The notes under the pieces are model-generated. The model had not been told where the DNA came from and did not search any database. It saw only the letters and a list, made by a program, of their open reading frames with translations. Of a stretch of 64,000 nt of DNA, positions 48,605-55,849 are shown piece by piece. Made by a program: the position numbers and the translations under genes. The stretch's first letter is position 1; every line of letters starts with the position of its first letter. The DNA comes from Ferrovibrio sp046297595 (lineage in GTDB: Bacteria; Pseudomonadota; Alphaproteobacteria; Ferrovibrionales; Ferrovibrionaceae), in NCBI RefSeq assembly GCF_046297595.1, contig NZ_JBKBHT010000008.1:62001-126000 (forward strand), given 5' to 3'.

Positions 48605-49987
48605 TCAACGCTTCTTCGTCTTTGACTTTTGGGCGGCCTTCTTTTTCGGGGCAGTTTTCCTGCGGGCCGGCTTGATTCCGGGCGTCACGCCTTCCTTGCC
48701 GAAGACGCGGGCGAAGATGGTGTCGACATGCTTGAGGTGATAGCCCAGATCGAACAGGGCGGTAAGCTGCGCCGGCTTAAGCTTGTCGGTCACTTCCTTC
48801 TCGGCGAGGAGCGCCTGCAGGAAATCGCCGCCATGCTGCCAGATCTTCAGCGCATGCTTCTGCACCAGGCGATAGCTGTCCTCGCGCGACAGGCCCGCCT
48901 GGGTCAGCGCCAGCAGCACGCGCTGGGAATGCACCAGGCCGCCGAAGCGGTCGAGATTCTTCATCATGTTGTCGGGATAGACCACCAGCTTCTCGACCAC
49001 GCCGGCCAGGCGATGCAGCGCGAAATCGAGGTGGATGGTGGCGTCCGGGCCGATGCCGCGTTCCACCGAGGAATGACTGATGTCGCGCTCGTGCCAGAGC
49101 GCCACATTCTCCAGCGCCGGGATCACGGCCGAGCGCACCAGCCGGGCCAGGCCGGTCAGGTTCTCGGTCAGCACCGGGTTGCGCTTGTGCGGCATCGCGC
49201 TCGAGCCCTTCTGGCCGGGCGAGAAGAATTCCTCCGCTTCCATCACTTCACTGCGCTGCAGATGGCGGATCTCGGTGGCGAGCCGCTCGACGGAGGAGGC
49301 CACCACGGCCAGATGCGCAAAATAGGCCGCGTGGCGGTCGCGCGGGATCACCTGGGTCGAGACCGTCTCGGGCTGCAGGCCGAGCTTCTTCGCCACCCAT
49401 TCCTCGACGAAGGGATCGATATTGGCGAAGGTGCCGACCGCGCCGGAAATCGCGCAGGTGGCCACTTCCTCGCGCGCCATCACCAGGCGCTTGCGCGCGC
49501 GCTGGAACTCGGCATGGAAGCCGGCCAGCTTCAGGCCGAAGGTGGTGGGCTCGGCATGGATGCCATGGCTGCGGCCGATGGTGGGCAGCAGCTTGAACTC
49601 AAAGGCGCGCTCTTTCAGCGCGGCCAGCACGCGGTCGACGCCGGCGATCAGCAGATCGGCGGCGCGCACCAGCTGCACGTTCAGGCAGGTATCCAGCACG
49701 TCCGACGAGGTCATGCCCTGGTGCACGAAGCGCGCCGCGGGGCCGACATATTCCGCGAGGTTGGTGAGGAAGGCGATCACGTCATGCTTGGTCTCGCGCT
49801 CGATGGCATCGATGCGCTTGATCTCCCACTTGCCCTTTTTCCACACCTCCTTCGCCGCCGCCTTCGGGATCACGCCCAGTTCGGCCTGGGCGTCGCAGGC
49901 ATGGGCCTCGATCTCGAACCAGATGCTGAATTTCTGCTCCGGCTCCCAGATGGCGGCCATTTCGGGACGGGTATAGCGCGGGATCAT
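48605..49987 (-). CDS. purB: Adenylosuccinate lyase with lysine-rich C-terminal tail
   Basis: A 460-residue enzyme of purine synthesis, acting on SAICAR and adenylosuccinate. It opens 'PRYTRPEMAAIWEPEQKFSI' and has 'TSSDVLDTC', 'IGRSHGIHAEPTTFG' and the superfamily signature 'GSSAMPHKRNP' (about 262-272). The last 28 residues are mostly Lys, Ala and Arg, an extension beyond the usual 430-435 residues. The frame is intact, so this looks like a natural tail. Confidence 0.96.
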   Translation of the reverse strand: MIPRYTRPEMAAIWEPEQKFSIWFEIEAHACDAQAELGVIPKAAAKEVWKKGKWEIKRIDAIERETKHDVIAFLTNLAEYVGPAARFVHQGMTSSDVLDTCLNVQLVRAADLLIAGVDRVLAALKERAFEFKLLPTIGRSHGIHAEPTTFGLKLAGFHAEFQRARKRLVMAREEVATCAISGAVGTFANIDPFVEEWVAKKLGLQPETVSTQVIPRDRHAAYFAHLAVVASSVERLATEIRHLQRSEVMEAEEFFSPGQKGSSAMPHKRNPVLTENLTGLARLVRSAVIPALENVALWHERDISHSSVERGIGPDATIHLDFALHRLAGVVEKLVVYPDNMMKNLDRFGGLVHSQRVLLALTQAGLSREDSYRLVQKHALKIWQHGGDFLQALLAEKEVTDKLKPAQLTALFDLGYHLKHVDTIFARVFGKEGVTPGIKPARRKTAPKKKAAQKSKTKKR

Positions 49988-50365
49988 GCGGATGCCTCAA
50001 CAGGGAAGAACGGGGCCAGGAGGAACTCGACTCGGGGGCGGGGAAAGCGCCGGAAAGCCGCGCCGTGTTTACGCCCTCCGGCCCCGCCGGGCAACTGGCC
50101 TTCCGGTGGAGGCGGCCGGCCGGCGCGGGGCGCCGGTTTTGCGCCCTGCAGCAACGGTTTTGAATCGTTTTGCGATGGTTTTGCTATGTTAACCCATTGA
50201 AATGTCGTGAATCGGTGAATCTTTGCCATCGATCCGGCCTGTCTATTCAGGACCACCAGGCAGACCGGCGGCAATATGGAACATAATACGAACATGGCCG
50301 CGATCAAGCCCCCCGAATGAGAGCACCCGATTGACAGGGCCCGTCCGTCCCGCCAGCAAGGAGGC
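49988..50365. other. Gene-free interval upstream of purB and the GNAT gene
   Basis: This 378-base divergent interval has no convincing coding frame; the long minus-strand frame through it lacks recognisable protein features and is antisense to the GNAT gene. It changes from very GC-rich near purB to more AT-rich after about 50160, where the purB and GNAT promoters must lie. I could not fix either promoter confidently. Confidence 0.5.
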
Positions 50366-50830
50366 ATGACCGGCCTGCTGATTTCCGACCTGCGCGACCG
50401 CCCGGCCCATATCGATGGGGTGGCGCAGTGCATCTGGACCACCTTCTGGCGCCACAGGGACGTGCCGTTTGAGGATATCCGCGCCGGCTTCGCCCGGCAC
50501 ACGGAAGCAGACGGCATGCCGTTCACCCTGGTGGCAGAGCGCGACGGCATGTTTTGCGGCACCGTTTCGGTGATCGCCAGCGACGAACCGGCGCGGCTGG
50601 ACCTCACGCCCTGGATCGCCGCCTTATGGGTGGACGAGGAGGCGCGTCGGCGCGGCATCGCGCGGGCACTGCTGGATGATGCGGCAACGCGCTGCAGGGC
50701 GCTGGGCGTCGAAACGCTGTTCCTCACCGCGCGGCCGCATCTGCGCGGTTTCTACGAAGGGCTTGGCTGGCGCGCCATCGACGACGATATCGGCCCGGCG
50801 AAGCTGATCGTGTTCGAGAAGGCGGTGTAA
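50366..50830 (+). CDS. GNAT family N-acetyltransferase
   Basis: A 154-residue acetyltransferase with an AAGGAGG site seven bases before the ATG. It has 'WIAALWVDEEARRRGIARALLDDA', containing the acetyl-CoA loop RRRGIA, then 'LFLTARPHLRGFYEGLGWRAI'. The substrate is unknown. The final 40 bases are nearly repeated at 51919-51958, as part of a remnant described separately. Confidence 0.9.
   Translation: MTGLLISDLRDRPAHIDGVAQCIWTTFWRHRDVPFEDIRAGFARHTEADGMPFTLVAERDGMFCGTVSVIASDEPARLDLTPWIAALWVDEEARRRGIARALLDDAATRCRALGVETLFLTARPHLRGFYEGLGWRAIDDDIGPAKLIVFEKAV
50791..50830 (+). repeat. Left copy of a 40-bp direct repeat (3' end of the GNAT gene)
   Basis: The segment 50791-50830, ending with the GNAT stop codon, matches 51919-51958 at 37 of 40 positions. 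The three differences are A/G changes in codon third positions. The two copies bracket the AT-rich membrane gene. Confidence 0.9.
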
Positions 50831-50994
50831 TAGCCTAGACTTAAACTACGCTGGAAAGAGAACGGATTTTTCCTACGCTCTTCTGCCATATATCATCAAA
50901 TCAAGATCAGTAGCCTTTGCCTCAGGTAACGTACCATTTTTGCCGGGTCGTTTTGAATTATGACGCCGGGAGCTAAACGAATAGGAGTGGGGCA

Positions 50995-51693
50995 ATGACA
51001 AGTAATAGTGACATATTAGCAATTGTGTCTGCGCTTATAGCAGCTGTAAGCCTAGTATTGAATTTTTACACATACGCGATGCGGAGAGAATTAGAAAAAA
51101 CCGCAGAAATAGCGCGCCTACATGGAATATGGTGGGCCGACGGCATGAAAGCTCGTCGCGAAAGAACACATAAAATTATAAAAGAATGGGAGAAAAGCGG
51201 CAAGGAGCCAAATGATTTACTGAAAAGCTACGCAACAGGAGTTGGCTTCGATGCTGAGAAAAATGATATCGGCGTAATTGCTTATTTTTTCTCGGATCTT
51301 TGTGCAATGTTGGATGAAGGATTGGCGTCGAAGAAATTTGCATACAGGTTATTTGCCAAGTCACAGTTCTATTATTTCTCAGATTTTCTTTTAGCTGCTG
51401 CTGATAAACTTGAATCTTCACTTGAGTCCGGCGGTCAGCGCAGGCCGCGATGGATAGATGATGTCAGAAAATTACATGTTGTTTTTCGGGCAATGGATGG
51501 CAAAACACAAGCAATTGGGCAATGGGAATATAAAAAGATTGGAATGTTGATAGTCATTCTGGGTGGCGTGTTGGCTGCCTTGATTGCGTTCAATTATTAT
51601 GAGGTCGGAGAAGTGCTATGGGCTACCATGTATTCTGGGATTGTTTTAATGGCGTTGTTCGTCATGTCGTTTTGGCTAAGTGCGCGTGCTTGA
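50995..51693 (+). CDS. AT-rich membrane protein of unknown function, likely acquired
   Basis: A 232-residue protein with a good AGGAG site. It has one N-terminal membrane helix (about 5-27), a soluble charged helical region ('MRRELEKTAEIARLHGIWWA', 'RERTHKIIKEWEKSGKEP', 'YFFSDLCAMLDEGLASKKFA') and two C-terminal helices (about 180-200 and 207-228). I recognise no family with confidence; the N-terminal plan recalls DUF4760-like proteins often found in mobile or defence settings. Codon use is far more A/T-rich than its neighbours, and flanking sequence 50831-50994 and 51694-51791 is equally AT-rich and gene-free. Confidence 0.8.
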   Translation: MTSNSDILAIVSALIAAVSLVLNFYTYAMRRELEKTAEIARLHGIWWADGMKARRERTHKIIKEWEKSGKEPNDLLKSYATGVGFDAEKNDIGVIAYFFSDLCAMLDEGLASKKFAYRLFAKSQFYYFSDFLLAAADKLESSLESGGQRRPRWIDDVRKLHVVFRAMDGKTQAIGQWEYKKIGMLIVILGGVLAALIAFNYYEVGEVLWATMYSGIVLMALFVMSFWLSARA

Positions 51694-51791
51694 TCAACAT
51701 GGCATGAATAACGACCATGCCTGCAGGAAATAAACGCTGAGTTTCACTTTGTTGTAATATTTTAATAAGCGACGATCGAGCAGCCGGACTA

Positions 51792-51958
51792 TCCTCGCAT
51801 AATTTTCCCGCGCGCCGCGTTTCTGTCGGCGTTAGGTTGAAGCTGTCCCAGTCATTGTCACGAGTCGTACGGGCATACCCACCACCACAAATCTGATCGC
51901 CCTTGCACTTCTCGCGCCCGGCCCGGCGAAACTGATCGTGTTCGAAAAGGCGGTGTAG
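51792..51958 (+). pseudogene. Fused remnant: start of a LysE-family gene joined to the end of a GNAT gene
   Basis: Bases 51792 to about 51915 align with the region upstream of and including the first codons of the intact LysE gene (54167 to about 54293). The ATG has become ATA (51875-51877), and the next codons still read P-T-T-T-N-L-I-A. From 51919 the sequence switches to the last 40 bases of the GNAT gene, G-P-A-K-L-I-V-F-E-K-A-V-stop, in the same reading frame, 27 codons from ATA to TAG. The joint falls at a shared P-G-P / G-P coding stretch, which suggests recombination between short similar sequences. No start codon remains, so it is not a gene. Confidence 0.82.
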
Positions 51959-51984
51959 TCAGGCTCTCGCGGCGCCGGCGCGTG

Positions 51985-52467
51985 TCATGCCGGCGTGGTC
52001 CAGCCGCCGATGCTGGTATAGATCGCATCGCGCAATTGCCTGACGTCCTTGTTCAGCTTGCCAAGGTTTGCCAGAGGCTGTGCGGATGCCGCCAGCAATG
52101 CCTCGTTCAGGCAGCCGGCCTCGGACCTGATCGCGCGCCCCTTGTCGGTCAGGGCGATCACGACCTGGCGCTCATTCTCCGGATTTCTCGTCCGCAGCAG
52201 CAGGCCGGAGGCTTCCAGCCGCTTGAGCAGGGGCGTCAGCGTGCTCGATTCCAGCGCCAGCTTCTCGGCGATGGCGCCGACGGTCTGGCCGTCCTCGCGC
52301 CAGAGCACATTCAGCACGAGATATTGCGGATAGGTCAGCCCGAGCCGGTCGAGCAGGGGCTTATAGACCCGCTGGATGGCGATGCCCGCCGAATAGACGG
52401 CGTAGCAGAGCTGGTCGTCCAGGGGTGCTGGCAAGGGCGCTGGATTGCTGGGCTTTTTCTGGGTCAT
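51985..52467 (-). CDS. ohrR: MarR-family organic hydroperoxide sensor OhrR
   Basis: A 160-residue repressor. The reactive Cys is C21 in 'LDDQLCYAVYSA', with the matching Tyr in 'LTYPQYLVLNVLW'. The winged helix follows in 'TVGAIAEKLALESSTLTPLL' and 'RNPENERQVVIALTDKG'. A second cysteine ('SEAGCLNEA') could form the disulfide of two-Cys OhrR proteins. Oxidation by organic peroxides should release it from DNA and induce the divergent ohr gene. The start has an AAGGAGG site. Confidence 0.94.
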   Translation of the reverse strand: MTQKKPSNPAPLPAPLDDQLCYAVYSAGIAIQRVYKPLLDRLGLTYPQYLVLNVLWREDGQTVGAIAEKLALESSTLTPLLKRLEASGLLLRTRNPENERQVVIALTDKGRAIRSEAGCLNEALLAASAQPLANLGKLNKDVRQLRDAIYTSIGGWTTPA

Positions 52468-52515
52468 GGCGGACCTCCTTCACCATTTTGTGAGGATTAT
52501 AACCGCAAAAAACAA

Positions 52516-52593
52516 TATCGCGATAAAAATTATGCTTGACGGGCATCCGGGGTTCGACTAGCTATTAGATATCGCAATAATAGTTATCGCAAT
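52516..52593. promoter_or_regulatory. ohrR/ohr intergenic promoter and candidate OhrR sites
   Basis: A palindrome TATCGCGATA lies at 52516-52525. Two directly repeated elements, ATATCGCAAT (52569-52578) and TTATCGCAAT (52584-52593), lie just before the ohr start. A -35-like TTGACG (52536-52541) with TAGCTA 17 bases on (52559-52564) would place RNA polymerase between them, so the repeats sit where a repressor would block ohr. Confidence 0.6.
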
Positions 52594-52610
52594 CTAAAAA
52601 GGAGATCGCC

Positions 52611-53036
52611 ATGAATATCCTCTATCGCACCCAAGCCACGGCCACAGGCGGCCGCACCGGCCAGGCCGCCACCGCCGACGGCGCCCTCAGCGTCGCGCTG
52701 GTGACCCCGAAGGAACTCGGCGGCCCCGGCGGTGCGGGTAACAACCCCGAGCAGTTGTTCGCCGCGGGTTATGCCGCCTGCTTCCTCGGCGCGCTCAAAT
52801 TCGTCGCCGGCCAGCGCAAGGTGAAGATTGCCGATGACAGCACCGTCACGGCCGCGGTCGGCATCGGCAAACGCGACGATGGCCAGGGCTTCGGCCTGGA
52901 TGTGGCGCTGACGGTCGCGTTGCCCGGCGTCGATGCCGGGATCGCACGTGAGCTCGTCGACCAGGCGCATGTCGTCTGCCCGTATTCGCATGCCACCCGC
53001 AACAGCCTGGACGTCCGGCTGTCGCTGGCCGCCTGA
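52611..53036 (+). CDS. ohr: Organic hydroperoxide resistance peroxidase Ohr
   Basis: A 141-residue Cys-based peroxidase of the Ohr/OsmC family, reducing fatty-acid and peroxynitrite-derived hydroperoxides with lipoylated partners. The two active-site cysteines are C57 ('AAGYAACFLGAL') and C123 ('AHVVCPYSHATRNS'). 'NPEQLFAAGYAACF' is the family core. It is divergent from ohrR, the usual arrangement. Confidence 0.96.
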   Translation: MNILYRTQATATGGRTGQAATADGALSVALVTPKELGGPGGAGNNPEQLFAAGYAACFLGALKFVAGQRKVKIADDSTVTAAVGIGKRDDGQGFGLDVALTVALPGVDAGIARELVDQAHVVCPYSHATRNSLDVRLSLAA

Positions 53037-53082
53037 AGCCTGCTCCTTCTTTTCATCTCCCTCCCCGGAAAGGACCACCATC

Positions 53083-53871
53083 ATGACCACGATCATCCGC
53101 ACCGCCCTGGCCGCTGCCATCGTCACTGCCGGCATGGCCGCTTCCGCTTCCGCCGCCGACCGCATCCCCGAAACACAGACCGTCAGGAATGTGGTGCTGG
53201 TGCATGGCGCCTTCGCCGATGGCTCGGGCTGGCGCGGCGTCTATGACAACCTGACGGCACGCGGCTATCGCGTCACCATCGTGCAGAACCCGCTGACCTC
53301 GCTGGCCGATGACGTGGCGGCGACCAAGCGCGCGCTGGCTCGCCAGAATGGCCCAGCCATCCTGGTCGGCCATTCCTGGGGTGGCACGGTGATCACCGAA
53401 GCCGGCGTCGATCCGAAGGTTGCCGGCCTGGTCTATGTCTCGGCGCTGTCGCCTGATGCCAATGAGACCTCGGCGCAGCAGTATGAAGGCTTCACCACGC
53501 CGCCCGAATTCGTCCTGGACGTACACAGCGATGGCTATGGCTATGTGAAGGCGGAGCAGTTCAAGGCCGGTTTCGCCGCCGATGCCAGCGATGCCGACGC
53601 CGCCTTCATGCGCGACTCGCAGGTGCCGATCAATATGTCGGCCTTTGCCACCAAGCTGAGCAACGCTGCCTGGCGCAGCAAGCCCAGCTGGGCGGTGATC
53701 GCCACCGACGACAAGGCCTTCGACCAGAAAATGCTGCGCCACATGGCCCGGCGCATCAACGCGACGGTCACTGAAGTGCCCGCCAGCCACGCGGTGTTCA
53801 TGACCCAGCCGAAGGTGGTCGCCGATGTGATCGACCAGGCTGCAAAGACTGTCATACCCGCCGCGCGTTAA
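53083..53871 (+). CDS. Secreted alpha/beta hydrolase
   Basis: A 262-residue exported hydrolase. Signal peptide about 1-25 ('AAIVTAGMAASASAAD'). It has 'VVLVHGAFADGSGWRGVYD' and the nucleophile S98 in 'LVGHSWGGTVI', an acid near 'VIATDDKAFD', and His in 'VPASHAVFMTQP'. This is the pattern of plant-esterase-like (MenH/salicylate-binding) hydrolases common as secreted bacterial proteins. It follows ohr by 46 bases, so it may be co-induced by peroxides. Confidence 0.9.
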   Translation: MTTIIRTALAAAIVTAGMAASASAADRIPETQTVRNVVLVHGAFADGSGWRGVYDNLTARGYRVTIVQNPLTSLADDVAATKRALARQNGPAILVGHSWGGTVITEAGVDPKVAGLVYVSALSPDANETSAQQYEGFTTPPEFVLDVHSDGYGYVKAEQFKAGFAADASDADAAFMRDSQVPINMSAFATKLSNAAWRSKPSWAVIATDDKAFDQKMLRHMARRINATVTEVPASHAVFMTQPKVVADVIDQAAKTVIPAAR

Positions 53872-53910
53872 GCGGCGGTGCCCGCCCAGGCAGATGGGCG
53901 GGCAGATGGC

Positions 53911-53948
53911 GCGGGCAGGCGGCGACCATACAGGTCCCGCCTGCCCGC
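53911..53948 (+). terminator. Hairpin after the hydrolase gene, possible terminator
   Basis: A perfect 12-bp stem (53911-53922 with 53937-53948) with a 14-base loop lies 40 bases after the hydrolase stop. There is no T-run, so it may act as an mRNA end or a rho-linked stop. Confidence 0.45.
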
Positions 53949-54006
53949 TTCCGTTCGGTCCCGTTGCGAGGGGTAGTCCAACGCCGGCCATGGGGACGAA
54001 GGTGCG

Positions 54007-54106
54007 GAATGGGACCCCGGGTCAAGCCCGGGGTGACGGTCTATTCTTCCCTGTCATCCCGGCCGAAGCGCCGCCCGTCGCGGCGCGCAGAGCCGGGATC
54101 CCATTC
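54007..54106. repeat. Composite intergenic palindrome, copy 1
   Basis: An outer stem GAATGGGA (54007-54014) / TCCCATTC (54099-54106) encloses two arms. Arm one is ACCCCGGG-TCAAG-CCCGGGGT (54014-54034); arm two is ATCCCGGC (54056-54063) with GCCGGGAT (54092-54099). The plan is that of a dispersed REP-like element. With the hairpin at 53911 it fills the 380-base gene-free stretch 53872-54251, apart from the LysE promoter region. Confidence 0.75.
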
Positions 54107-54251
54107 GACGGCCCGAAATGCGATGGATGCGCCCGGGTATGACGATGTCGAGGCGGCAGGCAATTGTCCCCGCACAATTCTTCCGCTGCACATTGTCGAT
54201 CTCCGCGCTAGGCTCAAACGACCCCCAGCCACTGCCGCGAGTCGCGTCGCC

Positions 54252-54884
54252 ATGCCTACCACGACCAACCTGATCGCCTTCGCGCTTGTCTCGCTCGGCA
54301 TGGTGCTCACGCCCGGGCCGAACATGATCTACCTGATCTCGCGCTCGATCTGCCAGGGGCGCATGGCCGGGCTGATCTCGCTGGGCGGCGTGGCGCTGGG
54401 CTTCGTTTTCTACATGCTGGCCGCCGCCTTCGGCATCACGGCTTTGCTGCTGGTGGTGCCTTATGCCTACGAGGCCTTGTGCTACGGCGGCGCGGCCTAT
54501 CTGCTCTGGCTGGCCTGGCAGGCGCTCAAGCCCAATGGCCGCTCGCCCTTCCAGGTGAAGGCGCTGCCGCAGGATTCACCGCGCAAGCTCTTCACCATGG
54601 GCTTCGTCACCAACCTGCTCAATCCGAAGAACGCGATGCTCTATCTCTCGCTACTGCCGCAGTTCATTGATCCCGAAGCCGGCCATGTGCTGGGCCAGTC
54701 GCTCGTGCTCGGTTTCACGCAGATTTCAGTCAGCGTCAGCATCAACGCCCTGATCGCGCTCACCGCCGGCAGCATCGCGGGCTTCCTGGGCACGCGGCCG
54801 CTCTGGCTACTGATCCAGCGCTGGCTGATGGGCACCGTGCTGGCCGGCCTGGCCGTGCGCATGGCGCTGGAGGCCAGGCGATAG
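54252..54884 (+). CDS. LysE/RhtB-family amino-acid exporter
   Basis: A 210-residue membrane protein with six helices. It starts 'TNLIAFALVSLGMVLTPGPN' with the family motif TPGPN, followed by 'GRMAGLISLGGVALGFVFYM' and 'FTMGFVTNLLNPKNAMLYLS'. These exporters remove amino acids or homoserine lactones. Its upstream region and first codons have a degraded relative at 51792-51915. Confidence 0.92.
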   Translation: MPTTTNLIAFALVSLGMVLTPGPNMIYLISRSICQGRMAGLISLGGVALGFVFYMLAAAFGITALLLVVPYAYEALCYGGAAYLLWLAWQALKPNGRSPFQVKALPQDSPRKLFTMGFVTNLLNPKNAMLYLSLLPQFIDPEAGHVLGQSLVLGFTQISVSVSINALIALTAGSIAGFLGTRPLWLLIQRWLMGTVLAGLAVRMALEARR

Positions 54885-54888
54885 GGCG

Positions 54889-55188
54889 TCATCCCTCGCC
54901 GTCTCCGCCGATGCGGCCGTAACGCCTTTCCTTCGGGCTCAGAGTCGGGCGCTTAACCTCGCCCTGTTTGTCCTGCAGGCCTTCGGGCAGGGTGGGGTCG
55001 TTGCTGATATCGTCATGATGCTCGGCGGCGAACTGGTCGTTGCCATAGGTGCCGGGGCCGTAGCGCCGCTGCGCGGGCGAGCCTTTCACCAGCGGCGTGG
55101 TATGGGCCGGGCCACGCGGGCTGCCGCCATCGCCGGGTTCCAGGGTGAACTGGCGCGGCGGCCTGGGCGGGGTGATTGGCTTGGGCAT
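54889..55188 (-). CDS. Small proline-rich polar protein of unknown function
   Basis: A 99-residue, probably disordered protein. The ATG at 55188 has a perfect AGGAGG site, the main reason to believe the gene. The sequence is rich in Pro, Gly, Arg and Asp ('PPRPPRQFTLEPGDGGSPRG', 'RRYGPGTYGNDQFAAEHHDD') with no recognised domain. It has an EcfG-like promoter upstream on the same strand. Convergent with the LysE gene by four bases. Confidence 0.7.
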   Translation of the reverse strand: MPKPITPPRPPRQFTLEPGDGGSPRGPAHTTPLVKGSPAQRRYGPGTYGNDQFAAEHHDDISNDPTLPEGLQDKQGEVKRPTLSPKERRYGRIGGDGEG

Positions 55189-55221
55189 GGTTTCCTCCTC
55201 TCTTTGTTGCAGAGAAGAGAA

Positions 55222-55246
55222 AACCATCCGCCGCAACCCTGGTTCC
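55222..55246 (-). promoter_or_regulatory. Possible EcfG-type promoter for the small proline-rich gene
   Basis: Minus strand GGAAC (55246-55242), 16 bases, then GGTT (55225-55222), one base off the CGTT consensus. It lies 34 bases before the start codon. The match is weaker than the site at 6801. Confidence 0.45.
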
Positions 55247-55256
55247 CGCTGGGCGT

Positions 55257-55760
55257 TCAGGCAGGAATGGCACCTTTCCGGTAACGCTGGGCAAAACGCA
55301 GCAGCCAGCCGATGAAATAGCCCGCGCTCACGCCGGAAACCGCCACGTCGACAGGGTAAAGGGTTATCGGGTCGGACAGGCCGAATCCGATGGAAATGCC
55401 GATGGCGTATTTGGCGAAGAACAGCACCATGTTGCGCAGCAGCGGGAAGACCGAGCCCTCCACACGCACGCGCCGCTGCGCCGGGTCGGGCTGCATCGAG
55501 TCGAGATTGGTGCCATACCATGCGCCCAGCGAGGCGACCGCCAGTGCGGCGGCCCAGTACAGCGGCAGCAGGGCCGAGGCATCCAGTCTGAGCAGCAGGC
55601 CATAGACGCCCCAGGCAATGAACACGGCGGGTGCCACCAGCAGGCGCCAGACCTTCACGGTGCGCGTGCGCAGGCCGATCAGGCCGAGCGCCAGCAGGAT
55701 GGCAAACAACACGAAGACCCAGACGGGGGTATTCTGCAGAATGGTGGCAAGGCTAGGCAT
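55257..55760 (-). CDS. DUF6622-like membrane protein
   Basis: A 167-residue membrane protein with about five helices. It begins 'LATILQNTPVWVFVLFAILL' and has 'GLRTRTVKVWRL', a pattern I associate with DUF6622. The start at 55760 has an AGAGGA site; the alternative 55805 would run into the operator. It is divergent from the TetR gene, with two identical palindromes between, so it is very probably the regulated target. Confidence 0.8.
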   Translation of the reverse strand: MPSLATILQNTPVWVFVLFAILLALGLIGLRTRTVKVWRLLVAPAVFIAWGVYGLLLRLDASALLPLYWAAALAVASLGAWYGTNLDSMQPDPAQRRVRVEGSVFPLLRNMVLFFAKYAIGISIGFGLSDPITLYPVDVAVSGVSAGYFIGWLLRFAQRYRKGAIPA

Positions 55761-55783
55761 GACGGGTCCTCTTGGGGATGAAA

Positions 55784-55801
55784 TGGTACTCATTGGTACC
55801 A
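55784..55801. promoter_or_regulatory. TetR operator 1, TGGTAC-N6-GTACCA
   Basis: An exact inverted repeat of 6-bp half-sites with a 6-base spacer lies 24 bases upstream of the DUF6622-like start, where the promoter for that gene should be. Confidence 0.8.
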
Positions 55802-55817
55802 ACATGACAAATCTATA

Positions 55818-55835
55818 TGGTACGCTATAGTACCA
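55818..55835. promoter_or_regulatory. TetR operator 2, TGGTAC-N6-GTACCA
   Basis: The same half-sites and spacer length as operator 1, with centres 34 bases apart. It ends 14 bases before the GTG start of the TetR gene, fitting autorepression. Confidence 0.8.
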
Positions 55836-55849
55836 GTCAAGAGGGCTTC

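Noticed and set aside
49984..50727. A 247-codon minus-strand frame spanning the purB upstream region
   Set aside because: It is antisense to the GNAT gene, overlaps the expected promoter zone and has no protein-like features.
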